A DNA stretch of 39,866 nucleotides from Bradyrhizobium sp. RP6 (GTDB taxonomy: Bacteria > Pseudomonadota > Alphaproteobacteria > Rhizobiales > Xanthobacteraceae): NCBI RefSeq assembly GCF_003837805.1, contig NZ_RQIT01000037.1:1-39866 (forward strand), in the 5' to 3' direction. Numbering within the stretch: position 1 is the stretch's first letter; each line of letters starts with the position of its first letter. Shown here in pieces: positions 17,085 through 26,630 of this stretch. The translations under genes and the position numbers were made by a program. The notes under the pieces are model-generated. The model was given only the letters and a program-made list of their open reading frames with translations, searched no databases and had not been told where the DNA came from.

Positions 17085-19576
17085 CTTCTTTGATCTTCCG
17101 AACGCCAAAGCTGCGAAGAACACCTACGGTGTTATCGCCGTTGCGTTTTACAGCATTGCCATTGATTGGGGCCTCGGCCCCGAGACAGGGAAGCATCCTC
17201 GAGCCCGCATCGAACACGCGTCGGCTGAGCTTAGCTGGCTGCAGATGGGTGTGGTCGTCCATCAGTCCCAGATGCACATCCTGGCCGTGGCGTTCCGCAG
17301 AAAGCTCGTCTGGCCGACGAGGCGCTGCCCAGCACCTCGTCGATTCGCCTCGAGCCTTTCAGTACATATCTGAGGGGTCAGCAATGGTCCGGAATACCGT
17401 GCGCGATCTTCATCGCTTAGCCCAGCCGACGTGTTCCGCAGCTCACACAGTGCTACCCCGAAGCTACTGCCGTGGTTATACTCCTGACATGTGCATTCAA
17501 CGTCCCCGCGGAAAGCCGGTCAGCAATGCCCTTCCCATTTTTCGGCGTAGACAGTCGCTGAAACCTTAAGAGCAGTGCATAGACCGTGAATTATCTGTCG
17601 CTACTCCGGTTTTGGACGCTTTGATGAGAACCGCGTCCTCCGGGATAAGGTTTCGGTTCAGCGCGGACTGCCGTCGGCACTGCTCTGCCCGTCGAAGACG
17701 ACGACCTGAGATGACCTCTCCTCAAGGAGCTTCAGCGCAGGATGAAGCTGAGCAAGCCGCAGCGACCTCTGTCCGGCTGATCAAATCGGCAAGATTAGTG
17801 TTTGAGGACCCTCAAAATAGCGAACGAGCCGCAAAGACGATCGCTGCAGCATGGTTGCCAAGCACCAAAGCTGTATCTGTCCGCGACCAGCTTTCGCTGC
17901 TGAATGTCAACACCAGGAACTCCGACCCCGAGGCTGCTGCCCCATCTAAGCCATATCGCGACCATCTTGTGTGAACGACCGCACATCTCGCGCGTACTTT
18001 GATGCCGGGACAAATCATAGGGCAAGGCTCGCCGGCGCGAACGTTGAGGCGTTTCGCACTTCCTGCCGGCTTCAACTGAGGATCGCCGCGACAATGTTCT
18101 ACCTGAGCTGATCGTGCAAGCCTGCCTGGCCGAAAGTAGCACCAGGCGGGCACACCGCGGCTCCCGGAAGCATCTGGCCGGCGCGACTCGCGCGAGGCGA
18201 TCAAGTTCACGAGGCGTCTGCATGCCCCTAGCGGCGGATCGACGAACGCCACATTGAAAGATGCCTGGACCAATCGTGCGCAGGCTGTGCCGTGCGTTTG
18301 TTGCCTGTTTCAGTGTCCGGGCTGAGGAATAGAGCGCGGGGGAGTACTTTCTGGCACGAGTGTCGTCTCTCTTTGGAACCCGGCGCGATCACGGCTTGGC
18401 CGAGAAGCTGCTCTCAAAGGAACGGCCCGAGCGAGCAATGCAGCCCTGGTTATGGCTCGATTACCTCGTGGCCATAAGGCTAGAGGTGGCCCTTCGATTT
18501 AGGGAAACGATCTACTCTGGCTTCAGGTCCGCTCTGGGGTCTCGACGCGGAGAACATCGCAATTCGTTCATGCGCCGCCTGCAGCCGGGCCTGGCGAGTT
18601 TGCCGATGAGCTTGAGACAATCGGCTGCGACCGGCTGCGGCTTCGGACAAAGCGCATAAGCCTGTCGTTGCTCACCTGCAGGATCAGCCGTTTTGCGGAG
18701 CCTACTGTCCGTTACCGCTAAGCACCAAACCGGGATGCTGCACCCTAGACTCCAGCCTCGCCGCGCGTCGCGCCGATCGCGTCAAATCCCTTACGGCCAA
18801 ACGCTTAGTGCAGATCCGGCGTCCTCACAGGACGGCCTCGACAGGACGGCCTCGCAGCGGAAGCGGCACGGGCGATGACCAGGAGTCTACGAGCGCACCA
18901 CCAGCTCTAGGTCGCTCACAGGTGACCGATACGGTGCATACGCCCGCGAAATTATCCTGCACCTGACCTGCCATCGAACTTTCTTACAGCAGCAGTCACA
19001 TGTCGCGATTTCAGCGAGACCGCGCTTTAGACCACCCCAAGGCTAGAGCTTTGTCGCGTGATTATGATGGCAGGCTGGTTACGCCGACGTGGTTGTGCGG
19101 CGAAATCAGCGTTCGACAGCCGATCGCCCACGGGGTGGCCGTTCGCTAACGATGTGCCCATGTCTCCACTTCTGTCCTGGGCATGCGCAAGGGGCACCAG
19201 TGGCCATGGACGCTCGGCGCGAAAGCAGCTCTTGAGGGCCTCGATGAAGCCGATGTCCGCGGCTTGCCGGACGGCGATAAAGCAAGCGTGTCGCCGCACT
19301 CGTAGGCTTACAGGTCACGATCGCGCGACATGAACTCGCCGCCTTGGTCACGCGGATCTTTGATTGACGCAGATCTTTGCAATCCCACTGACTTGCACCG
19401 CTTCCACCGCCGCCAAAATGGCGGTACCGCGAAAGGCGATCCGCCAGCCGCTGCGGCAACGAATGCGAAAAAATCCAATTTGGGACGGAGGCGCGATTAG
19501 ACGACCCTACCGATTTGCGCAGGAGATTTCGGGGCTCAGGTCAGTTAGCTTGCTGGGTGTTAGGGAGACTTCTTCA
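17085..19576. other. 2.5-kb stretch with no intact gene
   Basis: Many overlapping short frames but none with a recognised family. The best-formed is an 87-codon plus-strand frame at 17711-17974 (MTSPQGASAQDEAEQAAATS...SVRDQLSLLNVNTRNSD), which lacks a ribosome site and may be decayed coding sequence. Minus-strand fragments around 18190-18260 and 19060-19330 have mildly protein-like stretches but broken frames. I read this as old mobile or genic debris. Confidence 0.4.
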
Positions 19577-19996
19577 ATGTTGATTATCGAAACTGTTTTA
19601 AAGCCAGACCAGTTTGGCGGTATTGGACTTTTCTCCGCTGCCCTTTTGCCCAAAGGTTCGCTGATTTGGATTCACAACCCAATCGTTGACATCGCGGTAA
19701 CGCCTGAGCAGTACGAAGCTCTAGCTCCAACATTTCGAGCTCTACTTGATAAGCATGCCTATCCAAGAGACTACAAGGCTAATGATGGTGTTATAGAGTA
19801 CAATGCTGACAATGCCCGCTTCATGAACCACAGCAGTCAGCCAAATACATATCAGGACGATCATTGCCGAATTTTAACCGCGCGTGACGTACAACCTGGT
19901 GAAGAACTGACTTGCAATTACTTGTTTTTCGATCCGACGTGTGACTTATCGTGGGCTAAAGAACCATCGGTGAATGTTGATGCCCCAACGGGCTAG
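19577..19996 (+). CDS. SET-domain protein (putative protein-lysine methyltransferase)
   Basis: A 139-residue protein consisting almost entirely of a SET domain: GIGLFSAALLPKGSLIW near residues 15-31, the catalytic and cofactor motif RFMNHSSQPN at 81-90, and GEELTCNY at 108-115. SET proteins transfer methyl groups from S-adenosylmethionine to lysine; bacterial ones are scattered and sometimes act on host or ribosomal proteins. ATG 19577 follows AGGGAGA at good distance; the long upstream frame is unrelated. No post-SET zinc site is seen at the C-terminus. The gene is visibly richer in A/T than its neighbours and stands alone in debris, pointing to separate acquisition. No tts box is apparent, so secretion is not supported. 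Confidence 0.85.
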   Translation: MLIIETVLKPDQFGGIGLFSAALLPKGSLIWIHNPIVDIAVTPEQYEALAPTFRALLDKHAYPRDYKANDGVIEYNADNARFMNHSSQPNTYQDDHCRILTARDVQPGEELTCNYLFFDPTCDLSWAKEPSVNVDAPTG

Positions 19997-20439
19997 GCGG
20001 CAGTGGATTGAGTTCGTGGTCTGACGACTGATTCGTCGGCGAAATTTACGGGAAGAGTTTCGCCAACTAATTGCGGCCATCGACCGACCCAGCTTTGCGG
20101 CTGCCTCCTCGAGCCTGAAGATTATTGCGAGCGCAGCCGTGTTCGACATCCCCGGCGCGCAGAGTGCGGTGGCCCGCGGCCCGGAACGTGCTTTCGATGA
20201 CGTATAAGCGCGACGTGGAGTTCACAACATCTGTAGAGCCTACCCTAAGGCAAGATCTCCGCAGATGTGCCTGATCTCGCACTTACTTCAGAATCTGACG
20301 ACGCTCGATCAGTTCCCAGTCGTTGCTGAGAAGGCGCAGGAGCTGAGCCTGATAGGTATCTTAGCATGCGCTGATTGTGCAACGTCAGAGTCGCAGATGT
20401 GCTGTTCACAAACGCACTTGATGAGACCGCTTGCGGCTC
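19997..20439. other. intergenic, no gene seen
   Basis: Short frames only; no signal I can support. Confidence 0.35.
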
Positions 20440-20995
20440 GATCTTTGCCCCTCGATTTACGTCCGCGCGCAGCGCAGAGGAAAAGCAAGCCGCTTCTCGA
20501 GGACATGCACGTCTGGTTGTTGCGCGAGCGCGAAGCCCTCTCGCGCTCCTCCGACGTCCTGAAGCCTAGGAACTACATGCTCAGGCGCGGGGCGACTTCG
20601 ACTTCGCCCGTTTCCTCGACGATGGCAAGATCTGCTTGACCAATGCGCTGAGCGCGCATTGACAGGCATTGTCTTGGGAAGGCGCAACTAGACCTTCGCT
20701 GGTAGCCAGCGTGGCGCCGACCGTGCCGCCATCATGCTGACGATGATACCGACCTGTCGCCTCAACGACGTTGATCCCAAGGCCTGGCTCGCCGAGGTCC
20801 TGGCCCGGATCGCCGATCTTCCCGCGTCGCGCCTGCACGAACTGCTGCCCTGGAAATGGAAGCTCCTGCGCCAGGCCGATAAGCCCGCCGGGTCAGCAGG
20901 CCGCTGACCTTTCCCCCGACCGATCATAGAGCTCGCTGTGCCCGCGGGCATGCGTCAATCAGGCGGTCTTCGTCGTATGCGTACTCAGCTCCTCA
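20440..20995 (+). mobile_element. IS66-family transposase remnant (3' end)
   Basis: Broken pieces of the large IS66 transposase in order: PLLEDMHVWLLREREALSRS and SDVLKPRNYMLR (about 20485-20585), FARFLDDGKICLTN (about 20600), a frame-shifted AERAL..GIVLGRRN followed by an in-frame TAG where Trp or Tyr is usual (about 20650-20695), then FAGSQRGADRAA, CRLNDVDPKAWLAEVLARIA and LHELLPWKWK, stop at 20907. A possible terminal end lies near 20975-20995. At least two frameshifts and one stop; not functional. Confidence 0.8.
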
Positions 20996-21080
20996 CGTGA
21001 GACACTATAATGCTCTGCGAACACACCGATTGCGGATCTTCGATCGGCGAGAACAGCATTTCACTCGGTCGTGGCCCTAT

Positions 21081-24000
21081 TCAGTTGAAGCCGACACCAG
21101 CGCCTAGTCGGTCCCGCAGTTCCTGCCGACTGATGACAAGATTGTTGAGGTTCAGGTCCGGCCGTCTTGCTGCCAATCGCCTTACCAGTTCCCTGGTGCC
21201 GTCCAGGACAAAGACGCCGCAGTCATAACTGTTCTGCTGCTGTCTTATCGGGGCCTGTTGCAGGTTAGCGTCGAGCCGTCCTGCGAGTTCCGCTGCGAGC
21301 CCGTCATTGTATCCCTGGGTAGAGTCATAGTGATAGGCGACCCGCCGGCCACGATCGCGGCGATCAACCAGCAGCAGCGACCAGTGACTGCCGCGCTGAT
21401 GTCTATCCGTATCGCTGGCATCGCTTACCGGCAGGAACAGGAAGTCAGCTGTACCAGGGCGAACCCACCCTAATGCTCGTTCGGCTACCTCCTTGGAGGG
21501 GGATCGCAACATTTGGGCTATCAGGGGATCCACGAACCGCGTCCGAGCGGCGAGATCCGGATTGTTCTGCTGCAACTCCTGCGCCAGGAGCTCATAGTCC
21601 CGCTGGATATGCTCGTCACCCAGCCACTGCGTGGGCCCCAGCACGGGACCGCTGCGGTGGCCGGAAGAGGCAACAGTAGCCGAGGGGCCGATCTGAGCAC
21701 CCGGGACAGGGGACGGGCGAGGATGATGGATGAATTGCGCAACGCGGCGTCCTCGCGGCCCCAATGTGATCGAGTAGGTCTCACCGTTCATGGAGAGCTG
21801 GGTTGGGCCGCTGAACTGGGTCGGCAGGACCCTGATATTATCCAGGACATCGATTAAGAAATCCGGCACCGGCTGGGAGCCATCCTGCCAATCCTCGTCG
21901 ACTCGGTATCCGATGTCCTCAAGCTCCTGAAGTACGCCCGATCGCCCGACGAAGAACGCGGGTTTACCGGCAGGGCTGAGCACCGGCGCTGACTGAGCAT
22001 CGTCACGCATCTGCTGCGGTGTGTACGGCAGATCAACGAAAGAGTTGAGACCGCGATAGATGTCTGACGACTGAGCTGGCGTGTCTGATGGTTCGGTGAA
22101 GAGTGGCGGTCTGGCGGCAGCCCCACCCACCGGCGCGGACTGAGCATCGTCTCGCATCTGCTGCGGCGTGTACGGCAGATCAACGAAAGGGTTGAGATCG
22201 CGGTAGATGTGTGACGACTGAGTTGGCGCGTCTGATGGTTCGGTGAAGAGCACCAGTCTAGCGGCAGCCCCACCCACCGGCGCCGACTGAGCATCGTCTC
22301 GCATCTGCTGTGGTGTGTACGGCAGATCAACGAAAGAGTTGAGACCGTGGTAGATCTGTGACGACTGAGTTGCCACGTCTGATGGTTCGGTGAAGACCGG
22401 CGGTTTGGCGGCAGCCCAACCCACCGGCGCTGACTGAGCATCGTCTCGCATCTGCTGCGGTGTGTACGGCAGATCAACGAAAGAGTTGAGACCGCGGTAG
22501 ATGTCTGACGACTGAGCTGGCGCGTCCGACGGTCCGGTGAAGAGCGGCGGTCTGGCGGCAGCCCCACCCACCGGCGCTGGCTGAGCATCGTCTCGCATCT
22601 GCTGCGGTGTGTACGGCAGATCAACGAAAGAGTTGAGACCGCGGTAGATGTCTGACGACTGAGCTGGCGCGTCCGGCGGTCCGGTGAAGAGCGGCGGTTT
22701 GGCGGCAGCCCCACTCACCGGCGCCGACTGAGCATCGTCTCGCATCTGTTGCGGCGTGTACGGCAAATCAACGAAAGACTGAAGACCGCGGAAAATGTCG
22801 GGCGACTGAGCTGGCGCGTCCGATGGTCCGTTGAAGAGCGGCGGTCTGGCGGCAGCCCTACCCACCGGCGTTGACTGAGCATCGTCTCTCACCTCCTGCG
22901 AGGTGTACGGCAGATCAACGAAGGAGTCGAGACCTCGGTAGATCGCCGACGACCCATCTGGCACCGCTTCCGGCGTCGGCCACTCAAAATCGTACGGCAG
23001 GTGCGGCGACCACGTTGAGTTCGACTCGCCACGCCGCGGCTCCCCACCCGCCTGTTCAGGGCAGACGCCCAGCGCAGCGTTCGCCTCGACGAGCAATAGG
23101 TAGCTCCTAAGCCGATCGAAGCCCATGTCCGCGTTTCGATTGGATTTTTTAAAGTCGGTGTGATCGTCGTTCAACGACTTTTGCTGCTCACTGGTGCCGG
23201 TGAGTCGGCTCACTATGCTCCCCCGCCCCTCCCTTTGGAGCCAAGCACCCAATCTTCGTTGGTTGCGGGCCAGATTTTGAACAACTTTTTTCCGGCTCTT
23301 CTCCTCGGGTTTGAGCATGCTCAGCTCTGCCTTTTCCAGGCCATCAATGATGCGGGCGTCATCGGGATAAAGATGCAACGCGGGCGACGGGACAGCACGA
23401 CCGCTGGGCTTCCGAGATGCACGCGCGCCGGGAACGTTCTCGGCATCGCGAACCTTGCCTAATGCGAACAACAGAAGCTCGTCGTTCGGGAACAACTTCT
23501 GAGCAAATTCAATGCGCGCCGCGTGGTCTAACCCGGATATCGAGTAGCCCGCAAGATTAAGCGCGTTAGAAAATCTGCGAAGACTACGATCATGACGAGC
23601 AGCACTGCCCGACGTCATGCCACTGGCATTAAGCCGCTCTGAGAGGGGCGCATCTTCCGCTGAAGGGATCGTGCGCGGCCGCCCGCCAGAAGCTACATAG
23701 CTCCGATCATGATACGCACGAAGGACACCCAACCCTTTCTTCATGTCTTCGTCGTTCGGGAAGTAAGTCTTGACATGACGGACCAGGGACTGGTGGTCCC
23801 TCAGATCAATCGTAATGCGATGAGCGCCAAGATCATTTCCAAGTCGGCGAAGCGCCTGAGTATAGCGCTTAACCGTGTTCCGTTGTGGGTTTTTCTGAGC
23901 TGCATATTCGGCAATCGCCTTGTCGATAGTGTCCCGATGTTCTGCAGAGAGATGGGGATGGTAGTTGCGGCCGCCACGGGAGACAGGACCCGGATCGGGT

Positions 24001-24131
24001 GAGCGCGCCTCGGCCAAGTGCTGCTCAAAGCCCTCTTGCCCGGCATGGCCCCCCTGGTCCTCTTCCAAGACGGCGTGCTGCACCGGGGACCAAGCTGTTG
24101 GATTGGGTGGATCGAAATTGTACGGGTCCAC
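21081..24131 (-). CDS. nopD: NopD/Bel2-5-like type III effector, C48 SUMO protease
   Basis: A 1016-residue protein. Parts in order: N-terminus MDPYNFDPPN (about 1-60, likely secretion signal); three related helical segments at about 61-145, 160-230 and 252-350, each with a FPND/YPDD turn; seven copies of a 49-residue repeat at about 394-717 (core FVDLPYTPQQMRDDAQ); a module at about 740-803 shared with the other two tts-linked proteins here; and a C-terminal Ulp1/C48 domain at about 835-1016. The catalytic triad reads H916 (GSHWSLLLVD), D936 (HYDST) and C971 (SYDCGVFVLDG), with Q965 as the oxyanion residue. Rhizobial NopD and Bel2-5 cleave or remove plant SUMO in the nucleus and can alter nodulation; this protein has the same design. 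The start is GTG 24131, with GAGG upstream and a tts box 50 bases before it. The ATG-less start is supported by the MDP beginning shared with the other two. Confidence 0.9.
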   Translation of the reverse strand: MDPYNFDPPNPTAWSPVQHAVLEEDQGGHAGQEGFEQHLAEARSPDPGPVSRGGRNYHPHLSAEHRDTIDKAIAEYAAQKNPQRNTVKRYTQALRRLGNDLGAHRITIDLRDHQSLVRHVKTYFPNDEDMKKGLGVLRAYHDRSYVASGGRPRTIPSAEDAPLSERLNASGMTSGSAARHDRSLRRFSNALNLAGYSISGLDHAARIEFAQKLFPNDELLLFALGKVRDAENVPGARASRKPSGRAVPSPALHLYPDDARIIDGLEKAELSMLKPEEKSRKKVVQNLARNQRRLGAWLQREGRGSIVSRLTGTSEQQKSLNDDHTDFKKSNRNADMGFDRLRSYLLLVEANAALGVCPEQAGGEPRRGESNSTWSPHLPYDFEWPTPEAVPDGSSAIYRGLDSFVDLPYTSQEVRDDAQSTPVGRAAARPPLFNGPSDAPAQSPDIFRGLQSFVDLPYTPQQMRDDAQSAPVSGAAAKPPLFTGPPDAPAQSSDIYRGLNSFVDLPYTPQQMRDDAQPAPVGGAAARPPLFTGPSDAPAQSSDIYRGLNSFVDLPYTPQQMRDDAQSAPVGWAAAKPPVFTEPSDVATQSSQIYHGLNSFVDLPYTPQQMRDDAQSAPVGGAAARLVLFTEPSDAPTQSSHIYRDLNPFVDLPYTPQQMRDDAQSAPVGGAAARPPLFTEPSDTPAQSSDIYRGLNSFVDLPYTPQQMRDDAQSAPVLSPAGKPAFFVGRSGVLQELEDIGYRVDEDWQDGSQPVPDFLIDVLDNIRVLPTQFSGPTQLSMNGETYSITLGPRGRRVAQFIHHPRPSPVPGAQIGPSATVASSGHRSGPVLGPTQWLGDEHIQRDYELLAQELQQNNPDLAARTRFVDPLIAQMLRSPSKEVAERALGWVRPGTADFLFLPVSDASDTDRHQRGSHWSLLLVDRRDRGRRVAYHYDSTQGYNDGLAAELAGRLDANLQQAPIRQQQNSYDCGVFVLDGTRELVRRLAARRPDLNLNNLVISRQELRDRLGAGVGFN
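21981..22952 (-). repeat. seven tandem 147-bp repeats inside the nopD-like gene
   Basis: The FVDLPYT motif falls at residues 404, 453, 502, 551, 600, 649 and 698, an exact 49-residue period. The inner five units are nearly identical at DNA level, the outermost ones more diverged, as expected for copy-number change by unequal recombination. Because 147 is divisible by three, copy changes keep the frame. Confidence 0.95.
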
Positions 24132-24174
24132 GATAGCCTCACGTCCAAGAAATCAATTGAGCTGATCCTATTAT

Positions 24175-24197
24175 GGATAGGCTTTCCAGAAGCTGAC
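24175..24197 (-). promoter_or_regulatory. tts box
   Basis: On the minus strand GTCAGCTTCTGGAAAGCCTA followed by TCC. One departure from the core (TGG for TCG). It lies 50 bases upstream of the GTG start of the nopD-like gene. Confidence 0.88.
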
Positions 24198-24275
24198 GAG
24201 GCCGTCGCTCGTGAAGCAATGCATCGCCACATCTGCAAAGCGAAACTGCCCCGCGGCTCTCAATCGTCGCGGGTT

Positions 24276-24470
24276 TCATGGGTTTAAGGACCCGCCGTCC
24301 TCGCCGCCGATGAACCCTTCCGGCGGCATGTGAGCCGACGACTCGTCATTGCTCTGGTTGCAAAACGACCATACCGGGCCGCAGGTGCACGCATGGGTGC
24401 CAAGCCACAGTTGATCCAGATCGGTCTCGCAACTCCACGACGAGCCTTCCGCGATTCGTTCCTCGTTCAT
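24276..24470 (-). CDS. 64-residue Cys-containing peptide, EERIxEGSSW family
   Basis: From ATG 24470: MNEERIAEGSSW, then SCETDLDQLWLGTHACTCGP with more Cys following (C14, C28, C30, C37), then an acidic/glycine-rich tail ending GGSLNP. No signal peptide. A related start, with related upstream DNA, occurs at 13245. A short charged conserved N-terminus followed by a Cys/Trp-rich middle is what precursor peptides of modified natural products often look like, but no modification enzyme is in the window, so that is speculation; a small metal-binding protein is equally possible. An in-frame ATG four codons earlier exists, but the comparison with 13245 favours 24470. Confidence 0.55.
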   Translation of the reverse strand: MNEERIAEGSSWSCETDLDQLWLGTHACTCGPVWSFCNQSNDESSAHMPPEGFIGGEDGGSLNP

Positions 24471-24621
24471 TCGCTCTCTCATCGGCTACCCAAGGAGACG
24501 GTAATCCTCGTGTCGCCGAGGGGCGCATTGCCTCACTAAAAATGTTACCGGACAACTTCCCAGTCGTGCCTTGGGCGGAGCTGCCGAATCAGTTCCGTAG
24601 CGGCTACGGCAGGGACGATCA

Positions 24622-25060
24622 GCATGCGCGAAAAGCGCGAGATCACATCAGCCCTGGCCGTGCGTCATCGGCCGGGCGGTCGGCGTGAGAAGGGACGACT
24701 CCTGGACGAGCTTTGCGCCGTCACGGTATGACATCGTAAGCACGCGATCCGACCACTGTCAGTGGACGAGCATCGGATCGGCCCTGCCGCGGCGGCCGAG
24801 CCGGACCTATGGGGTTTCCATTCGCGCTGCACTGATCGTGGTATGGGACGCCTCTGACCGGCTCTGCAGTAAGCGGCTCGTCGCGAGCCGTTCTTGCGCC
24901 CGGCACTTGAACGGCACGGCAGATTGAAGCTTTCTGCCGATGAGCGGTCGGTCGGTTTTGAAGGTGAGCGCGGTGACGAGCGATCGCCTGCTGAGCGACG
25001 TAAAGATCGCAGCAGCCGGAGGACGCCGAGGGCGGGATCAACAAATGATTCAGCGTAGAT
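24622..25060 (+). mobile_element. integrase-type (ISNCY-like) transposase remnant
   Basis: Frame-broken pieces: MREKREITSALAVRHR, REKGRLLDELCAVTV-stop-HRKHAIR, then SRTYGVSIRAALIVVWDASD and RLCSKRLVA, then VSAVTSDRLLSDVK. The order and wording match the N-terminal part of transposases with an HTH and integrase core (EKGRILDEF..TG.HRKHAxRLL, REALIxLWEASDRxCGKRL). Several stops and shifts; the catalytic part is gone. Confidence 0.65.
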
Positions 25061-25349
25061 GTCTTAGCGACTCTGGCAGAGTGCGCTGGCGCAAGTCAGC
25101 ATCGTCGCGCAAGAGGACAGCGATTTCGTGTGTCCGCGTAAGCTCGCTCTCTTCAGAAGTGTCGGCGCTGGTAGCTGGACCTGCGACCCCGCGTCAGATG
25201 GGAAAACTCTGCTGAAACATACCACACGCGTCCCCCCTAGCGAATTACCCAAGCGCTCCAGCCCCCATCGGCAATACTCAACGCGAGATCATGAATCTAG
25301 ACCGGCAGCTTTGCGTTCGACTCCCTTCAATTGATGGATGATCCGTATC
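25061..25349. other. intergenic downstream of hipA
   Basis: No gene or clear terminator seen. Confidence 0.3.
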
Positions 25350-26630
25350 CTAGATCCCCTTCAGAACGTGTTCGCAATCCTTGGCTCGCGTACTCAAAGC
25401 CGTTGCCAATCGCTCGATGACAGCGTTCTCCAATCCGTCCTTTTGCGCTCGCGTGCGAATGTCCGCCACCAGGTCAGGGATCTGCCCGGCCATGGAGTTC
25501 AGCGTAGCGATGAGTACGTCCGCATCAACACGCGTCTCGCGTGCAAATTTTTGCCACTGACGCAAGCCAATTTGATCGAGCTTGTATTCACCCCCGACTT
25601 TCATGGCGAGTTTGATCTTGCGCTGATCGACGTGGTCGTAAGGAAGAATGCTGGCGATGTCGTAAAGGGGAGCGAGACGCACGAGAGCGCCGCTGGCCAG
25701 AAGCAATGAATAGTTCTTGGCGTGAGCATCAGAGCCCCCAATGAGCCAGTTGAAGACCAAAGCGCTGACGAACGTCTCAAGGTCAGCCTCGCGGTCTGTC
25801 GAGTAGGTCCGCAAGAGCTCGACCACATCGGCAGGCGTTGGTCCGCCCTCGTTCTGGTATTTCTTGGTCGGCGGGATGCCCATGGCCTGACAGATATCTT
25901 CCTGATGAACGCGGATAATGTCGTTCCCGCTGACCTGCCGATCGTAGCGTTCAACCACGATCGCTATTTCCTGTTCGAAGCGCATCACCTTGGTTTCAGC
26001 GGCTGGCAGCCCGAGTTCGCGTGCGAGCTGCAGGCAGATATGCTCATTCTCGGCGTGACCATCGAAATGGCCCGTCGGTGGTTTCAAAATGTGGGTGGTT
26101 GGTATGCGCCCGGACGGAATGCCCCATTTGTTGTCTTTGAGGACAAGCGCGGTTTTCGGCTGGGCGCCTGCAAGACTGAATTGACCCGTGTCGCTGGGCA
26201 GACGCCAGGCAGCGTGATCCTCGCGCAAGACTCGAAGCCGATTTGCTATTTCCGACTTATCCAGCCATTCGATCTTGTCATCTTTGCCTGTTTTCAGAGC
26301 CCCCAATCGATCAGGCGTGACGAACTGGATAGCCCCGGCGCAATCCTCACCGACGTTAGAGATGAGGGCAAACACGTTGCGCGCCGATACCTGAAATTTC
26401 TTGGCCCAGCGCTCGAGCACCTGCTCGTTGTCAGGCAGCAGCCCCCACAAGAAGGACTGAACGGTGGCTGGACCGTGCTCCTCGGCGGCAAGCGGCATCG
26501 AAAGCGACAGGGGATAGGCCCGCTCCGCGTTGCGCCATGCATTGTCATAGACGAAGGTCAGCCGGCCGCGCGCCTCACTGCGGACGCGACCGACTTCGGT
26601 GCCATCCAAGAGTGCAATGAGCTCGGCCAT
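25350..26630 (-). CDS. hipA: HipA-family serine/threonine kinase toxin
   Basis: A 426-residue full-length HipA. Visible motifs: N-subdomain LWGLLPDNEQVLERWAKKF (61-79); the activation-loop segment FSLAGAQPK at 151-159, with S152 at the place of the autophosphorylated Ser150 of E. coli HipA; VERYDR at 226-231; HQED at 242; the catalytic GSDAHAKN at 299-306 (D301) and the DFG-like PLYDI with D324. HipA toxins phosphorylate glutamyl-tRNA synthetase and slow growth; close relatives can have other tRNA-synthetase targets. The gene is directly coupled to hipB: the start ATG at 26630 overlaps the hipB stop by one base (TAATG). All key residues appear present. Confidence 0.92.
   Translation of the reverse strand: MAELIALLDGTEVGRVRSEARGRLTFVYDNAWRNAERAYPLSLSMPLAAEEHGPATVQSFLWGLLPDNEQVLERWAKKFQVSARNVFALISNVGEDCAGAIQFVTPDRLGALKTGKDDKIEWLDKSEIANRLRVLREDHAAWRLPSDTGQFSLAGAQPKTALVLKDNKWGIPSGRIPTTHILKPPTGHFDGHAENEHICLQLARELGLPAAETKVMRFEQEIAIVVERYDRQVSGNDIIRVHQEDICQAMGIPPTKKYQNEGGPTPADVVELLRTYSTDREADLETFVSALVFNWLIGGSDAHAKNYSLLLASGALVRLAPLYDIASILPYDHVDQRKIKLAMKVGGEYKLDQIGLRQWQKFARETRVDADVLIATLNSMAGQIPDLVADIRTRAQKDGLENAVIERLATALSTRAKDCEHVLKGI

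Noticed and set aside
17090..17569. 159-codon plus-strand frame
   Set aside because: No start signal, no recognisable motif, and shadow-like composition.
19530..19576. GTCAG upstream of the SET gene as a tts box
   Set aside because: The second half of the box is missing, so secretion control of the SET protein is not supported.
21854..22714. 286-codon open frame in another frame of the same strand, built of repeats
   Set aside because: It is a shadow of the 147-bp repeats of the nopD-like gene; because the period is divisible by three all frames stay open across the array. No start signal or family.
21981..22952. Possible CRISPR or satellite array
   Set aside because: The repeats are 147 bp, contiguous without spacers, and encode a regular protein repeat.
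24140..24170. Nod-box-like piece AAGAAATCAATTGAGC on the plus strand
   Set aside because: Lacks the ATCCAT and GATG blocks at the right distance and the TTTTACC end; it lies inside the nopD promoter.
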